From positions 1-14,010 of the forward strand of contig JAERSX010000997.1 of the NCBI GenBank assembly GCA_016845285.1: 14,010 nt of DNA, written 5' to 3'. The translations under genes and the position numbers were made by a program. Below the pieces are notes generated by a model, which was given only the letters and a program-made list of their open reading frames with translations, did no database searches and was not told the origin of the DNA. This DNA comes from Deltaproteobacteria bacterium (GTDB lineage: Bacteria > Myxococcota_A > UBA796 > UBA2385). Shown here piece after piece: positions 6,701 to 14,010 of this stretch (position 1 is its first letter; each line of letters starts with the position of its first letter).

Positions 6701-7881
6701 AGCTTGTGAAGCTGCTCTTGGGCCATGCCTCAGGCGCTCGTATCCTCGATGATGACAGCGGAGAGGAGCTCATCGCGCGGAGTGAGGCCTTCGACGCCGA
6801 GAACCTCCGACGCGTGCCCTTCGAGCAGTACGAGAAGATCACCGTTGAAGATGGCGAAGAGGTCGAGGAGCGGGTCTGGAACCTCGTCGACAAGGTTCGC
6901 GAGAAGGAAGACCAGATTCGCGAGCGCTTCGCCGCCAAGGTCGAGCGTCACCAGAAGGGCGACGAGCTCTCTCCCGGTGTCATCAAGCTGGTCAAGGTCT
7001 ACGTCGCCATCAAGCGCAAGCTGCAGCCGGGCGACAAGATGGCTGGCCGCCACGGAAACAAGGGCGTCATCTCCAAGGTACTGCCGGTCGAGGACATGCC
7101 GTACCTTGAAGACGGAACTCCCGTCGACGTCGTGCTCAACCCCCTTGGTGTTCCCTCCCGGATGAACGTGGGCCAGGTCCTCGAGACCCACCTGGGCTGG
7201 GCTGCTCGCGGCATGGGCAAGCGCATTGGCCAGATGCTCGAGGAGCAGTTCCCGATCAGCGACCTGCGCGCCTACCTCGGGCGGGTCTTCGCCGGTCAGG
7301 AAGACGTGCCGGAGTTCCTCAAGAACGCGGGCGATGACGAGGTCTTGTCCTTCGCTCGCAAGTACACCAATGGTGTGACCTGCGCGACGCCGGTCTTCGC
7401 CGGAGCGAGCGAGAACGAGATCGTCGATCTGCTGGAGGTCGCTGGCCTGGAGCGTGACGGACAGTCCCTGCTCTTCGATGGACGCTCGGGTGAGCCCTTC
7501 CAGAACCGCGTCACCGTCGGTGTGATGTATGTGTTGAAGCTCCATCACTTGGTCGATGAGAAGATCCACGCTCGGAGCATCGGGCCGTACAGCCTCGTGA
7601 CCCAGCAGCCGCTGGGTGGAAAGGCCCAGTTCGGTGGTCAGCGGCTTGGCGAAATGGAGGTGTGGGCCCTCGAAGCCTACGGTGCCGCCTACTCGCTGCA
7701 GGAGTTCTTGACCGTGAAGTCCGATGATGTGGCTGGCCGCACTCGCATGTACGAGTCCATCGTCAAGGGCGAGAATGTACTGGAGGCCGGCCTTCCTGAG
7801 AGCTTCAACGTGCTCGTGAAGGAACTGCAGGCCTTGGCTCTCGATGTGGACCTCATCGAGGACAAGGAAGTCCTTCGCTGA
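3706..7881 (+). CDS. rpoB: DNA-directed RNA polymerase subunit beta
   Basis: The beta subunit forms half of the RNA polymerase active-site cleft and the rifampicin pocket. Its 1391 residues compare with 1342 in E. coli. The rifampicin-determining region is intact at about residues 533-560: [20 protein letters not shown], then [16 protein letters not shown]. It keeps Asp540, His550 and Ser555 (E. coli Asp516, His526, Ser531), so no classical resistance change is present. [19 protein letters not shown] follows. The catalytic-site motif [12 protein letters not shown] carries Lys1111 and Lys1119, matching E. coli Lys1065 and Lys1073. The C-terminal anchor that packs on beta' includes [20 protein letters not shown]. 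The start is set by AGGAG at 3694-3698. The gene is followed by rpoC after 85 bp. No frameshift or unusual insertion was noticed. Confidence 0.98.
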   Translation: [1391 protein letters not shown]

Positions 7882-7966
7882 GGTCTGGCTCCCCTTTTAC
7901 CAAACGTCTCCCCCGTCTCTCCGGCGTCGCTGCTCTCGCACACGCCATCCCCTTCTGGAGTTTCCC
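7882..7966 (+). promoter_or_regulatory. C-rich, G-poor rpoB-rpoC spacer with rpoC ribosome-binding site
   Basis: This 85-bp spacer is markedly pyrimidine-rich. From 7890 to 7955 about half the bases are C and only about nine are G, in contrast to the balanced GC of the genes around it. Such unstructured C-rich, G-poor RNA is the type that Rho binds, so it may be a Rho-loading or checkpoint site when rpoB is not translated to its end. GGAG (7957-7960) lies 6 nt before the GTG start of rpoC. The composition is seen; the Rho role is inference. Confidence 0.35.
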
Positions 7967-12697
<4,731 letters not shown>

Positions 12698-12710
12698 GCA
12701 GCTTGACATT

Positions 12711-12744
12711 GAAGGGCCGTACCCATAAGACGGGCCGGCCCTTC
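12711..12744 (+). terminator. Nine-base-pair hairpin after rpoC
   Basis: GAAGGGCCG (12711-12719) pairs perfectly with CGGCCCTTC (12736-12744) around a 16-nt loop, starting 14 nt after the rpoC stop. TCCTGTGGAG follows instead of a T-run, so it is at best a weak or factor-dependent terminator, or an mRNA-end stabiliser. It overlaps the spacer between the TTGACA box and any -10, so it could not serve as both promoter and terminator without interference. Confidence 0.4.
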
Positions 12745-12758
12745 TCCTGTGGAGCACT

Positions 12759-12782
12759 GTTTCGGCCTATAAGTGCCGAAGC
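12759..12782 (+). promoter_or_regulatory. Hairpin with TATAAG loop upstream of rpsL
   Basis: TTCGGC (12761-12766) pairs with GCCGAA (12775-12780), extendable by a T-G and a G-C pair at 12759-12760/12781-12782. The 8-nt loop contains TATAAG, five of six bases of a -10 box. It lies about 32 nt before the rpsL ATG. Either an mRNA hairpin or a promoter element is possible; the sequence does not decide. Confidence 0.35.
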
Positions 12783-12814
12783 AAAACCGCTAGAGAGCCC
12801 GGTTCGAGGAAAGA

Positions 12815-13195
12815 ATGCCGACCATCAATCAGCTCGTGCGCAAGGGTCGAAAGCAGATCAAGCGCAAGACGCCATCACCTGCCCTGAAGGGCTGCCCGCA
12901 GAAGCGTGGCGTGTGCACCCGCGTGTACACCACCACCCCCAAGAAGCCGAACTCCGCGCTTCGTAAGGTGGCACGTGTACGGCTCACCAATGGGATGGAG
13001 GTCAGCTCCTACATCCCGGGCGTGGGACACAATCTGCAAGAGCACAGCTCGGTGCTGATCCGAGGCGGTCGTGTGAAGGACCTCCCCGGTGTGCGGTATC
13101 ACATCATTCGCGGCACCCTGGACACCCAGGGCGTCACCGAGCGCCGGCAGGGCCGGTCTAAGTACGGGGCCAAGCGTCCCAAGGACCAGAAGTAG
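12815..13195 (+). CDS. rpsL: 30S ribosomal protein S12
   Basis: S12 lines the decoding centre of the small subunit and controls accuracy of tRNA selection. The 126 residues match the family (E. coli 124). The core is typical: CPQKRGVCTRVYTTTPKKPN, then SALRKVARVRLTNG and GGRVKDLPGVRYH, ending in RSKYGAKRPKDQK. Lys43 and Lys88 are both present, so the classical streptomycin-resistance substitutions are absent. Asp89, the residue beta-methylthiolated by RimO in many bacteria, is conserved. GAGGA at 12806-12810 supports the ATG at 12815. The stop codon overlaps the ribosome-binding site of rpsG, so the two genes are translationally coupled. The N-terminal tail from 11 to 25 differs from E. coli, as it commonly does between phyla. 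Confidence 0.97.
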   Translation: MPTINQLVRKGRKQIKRKTPSPALKGCPQKRGVCTRVYTTTPKKPNSALRKVARVRLTNGMEVSSYIPGVGHNLQEHSSVLIRGGRVKDLPGVRYHIIRGTLDTQGVTERRQGRSKYGAKRPKDQK

Positions 13196-13204
13196 GAATC
13201 CGAG

Positions 13205-13675
13205 ATGCCCCGTCGTCGCGAAGTACCCAAGCGTCCGGTTCTACCGGACCCCTCCTATGGTGACGAACTCGTCACCCGCCTCATGAACATCATCATGAAG
13301 GATGGCAAGAAGTCGAAAGCTGAGGCAATCGTCTACGGCGCCTTCGACGTCATCCAGGACCGTACCCGGGAAGATCCGCTCAAGATCTTCCATCGTGGGC
13401 TCGAGAACTGCATGCCGATGGTCGAGGTCAAGTCCCGACGGGTCGGTGGCGCCACCTACCAGGTTCCCGTCGAGGTCCGCCCTGAGCGGCGTCAGGCGCT
13501 GGCGCTTCGCTGGTTGGTGAAGTATGCACGCAGCCGTCCCGGAAAGACCATGCGCGACAAGCTCGCCAACGAGCTCATTGAGGCCGCCCACAATCGTGGT
13601 TCTGCCGTCAAGAAGCGCGACGATACACACCGCATGGCAGAGGCCAACAAGGCCTTTGCTCACTACCGGTGGTGA
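13205..13675 (+). CDS. rpsG: 30S ribosomal protein S7
   Basis: S7 starts assembly of the 30S head by binding the 3' domain of 16S rRNA and contacts E-site tRNA. The 156 residues equal the usual bacterial length. The start MPRRREVPKRPVLPDP and the segments LVTRLMNIIMKDGKKSKAE, RVGGATYQVPVEVRPERR and RDDTHRMAEANKAFAHYRW are characteristic. AGGA (13194-13197), overlapping the rpsL stop, precedes the ATG at 13205. The gap to rpsL is 9 nt. In E. coli about 100 nt there bind S7 for autoregulation; that site has no room here, so any S7 feedback must use another target. Downstream, the usual fusA is missing and tuf follows after 210 bp. Confidence 0.97.
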   Translation: MPRRREVPKRPVLPDPSYGDELVTRLMNIIMKDGKKSKAEAIVYGAFDVIQDRTREDPLKIFHRGLENCMPMVEVKSRRVGGATYQVPVEVRPERRQALALRWLVKYARSRPGKTMRDKLANELIEAAHNRGSAVKKRDDTHRMAEANKAFAHYRW

Positions 13676-13885
13676 AACACCAAGCTTGAACCCCTGTGTT
13701 CAATCTTGGCAGAGACCCATTTTTTACACCCCCGAGAGTTCGCTCTCGCAGTTCCTTCGACGTGTGGCTGGGGTGGCCGCAATGCGAAGGGCACCCCCAG
13801 ACTCCACATCTGAGACAGCCTTCTAGGCGGCGTTGGCCGCTGAGGTGGCTGGCCCGAGCCGCTGACCAGCGAGCGAGAGGACGAG
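13676..13885 (+). promoter_or_regulatory. Structured rpsG-tuf spacer
   Basis: This 210-bp spacer has no gene and several stems. CCAAG/CTTGG plus TTGAA/TTCAA (13680-13709, 8-nt loop, one mismatch) is followed 10 nt later by TTTTTT (13720-13725), a possible imperfect terminator for rpsL-rpsG. CGAGAG/CTCTCG encloses TTCG (13733-13748). CTGGGGTG/CACCCCCAG has a one-base bulge (13768-13800). GCGGC/GCCGC lies at 13827-13840, and GTGGCT/AGCCGC at 13845-13862. GAGAGGA (13875-13881) is the tuf ribosome-binding site. The region probably includes a separate tuf promoter or leader, but I found no convincing -35/-10 pair. I saw no tRNA here. Confidence 0.45.
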
Positions 13886-14010
13886 ATGGCAAAAGAGAAG
13901 TTCGAGCGCAACAAGCCCCACGTGAACATCGGCACGATTGGACACGTGGACCATGGCAAGACGACCCTGACGGCAGCGATCACGATCGTTCTTGCCGAAG
14001 CGGGTGGTGC
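13886..14010 (+). CDS. tuf: Elongation factor Tu, N-terminal fragment cut by the window end
   Basis: EF-Tu delivers aminoacyl-tRNA to the ribosomal A site as a GTP complex. Forty-one full codons are visible, starting MAKEKFERNKPHVNIGTIGH. The P-loop G1 motif GHVDHGKT (residues 19-26) binds the phosphates of GTP. The ATG follows GAGAGGA at 13875-13881. The gene runs off the window, so switch regions and domains 2 and 3 cannot be inspected. The sequence is clearly EF-Tu rather than EF-G, whose N-terminus differs (typically a GIMAHIDAGKTT-type motif). It lies directly after rpsG without fusA. Whether there is a second tuf copy elsewhere, as in many Gram-negative bacteria, cannot be told from here. 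Confidence 0.95.
   Translation, partial: MAKEKFERNKPHVNIGTIGHVDHGKTTLTAAITIVLAEAGG

Larger units (their letters stand above)
12698..12814 (+). promoter_or_regulatory. rpoC-rpsL spacer with TTGACA box and two hairpins
   Basis: This 117-bp spacer starts with a perfect -35-like TTGACA (12703-12708). At 17 bp the -10 position reads TAAGAC, a poor match. A better -10-like TATAAG (12768-12773) lies in the loop of a second hairpin and has no good -35. GAGGA (12806-12810) is the ribosome-binding site of rpsL. A promoter for rpsL-rpsG-tuf is plausible here but not demonstrated. Confidence 0.35.

Noticed and set aside
7844..7966. Upstream extension of rpoC beginning inside rpoB
   Set aside because: The 41 extra residues are Ser/Arg/Pro-rich with no beta' similarity; GTG 7967 has a good ribosome-binding site and the conserved N-terminus.
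13676..13885. tRNA gene before tuf, as in some bacteria
   Set aside because: No cloverleaf with a GGTTCRA-type T arm and matching acceptor stem was visible; the stems present are simple hairpins.

Overview
The window is a classic bacterial transcription/translation core cluster, all on the + strand, in the order secE-nusG-rplK-rplA-rplJ-rplL-rpoB-rpoC-rpsL-rpsG-tuf. The DNA is GC-rich with G/C-ending codons. The beta' subunit has the Gram-negative arrangement, including a large insertion in the trigger loop. Many stretches of RpoB and RpoC read like the Myxococcota/former Deltaproteobacteria type. I infer a GC-rich, Gram-negative, myxobacteria-like lineage, but cannot name a genus.

Layout. 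1-982: SecE (translocon subunit; its start may lie before the window) and NusG (elongation/antitermination factor). 1018-3301: ribosomal proteins L11, L1, L10 and L7/L12. Two spacers here are structured: a 122-bp leader before rplA and an 86-bp spacer with a 10-bp hairpin before rplL. 3302-3705: a 404-bp non-coding spacer with several hairpins and a 30-bp-spaced direct repeat, a likely place to set the ratio of ribosomal protein to polymerase synthesis. 3706-12697: rpoB and rpoC, separated by a C-rich, G-poor spacer. 12815-13675: rpsL and rpsG. 13886 to the end: start of tuf. No fusA lies between rpsG and tuf, where many bacteria keep it.

The genes form one or a few co-transcribed units. L10 and L7/L12 build the ribosomal stalk on which EF-Tu works. 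L11 and L1 sit near the two stalks. NusG binds the polymerase made by rpoB/rpoC and links it to the ribosome. S12 and S7 belong to the 30S decoding and head regions.

The one clearly unusual element is in RpoC. It is 1576 residues long and carries about 205 extra in-frame residues (about 555-760) between the LHARV and DTTVGR motifs, where E. coli has a loop of under 20 residues. All catalytic and zinc-binding motifs on both sides are intact, shifted by a net 196 residues, so this looks like a genuine extra domain in an otherwise normal RNA polymerase. I could not assign its fold with confidence. I see no mobile element, CRISPR array, tRNA, rRNA or defence system; apart from that insert and the spacer structures, this is ordinary housekeeping DNA.
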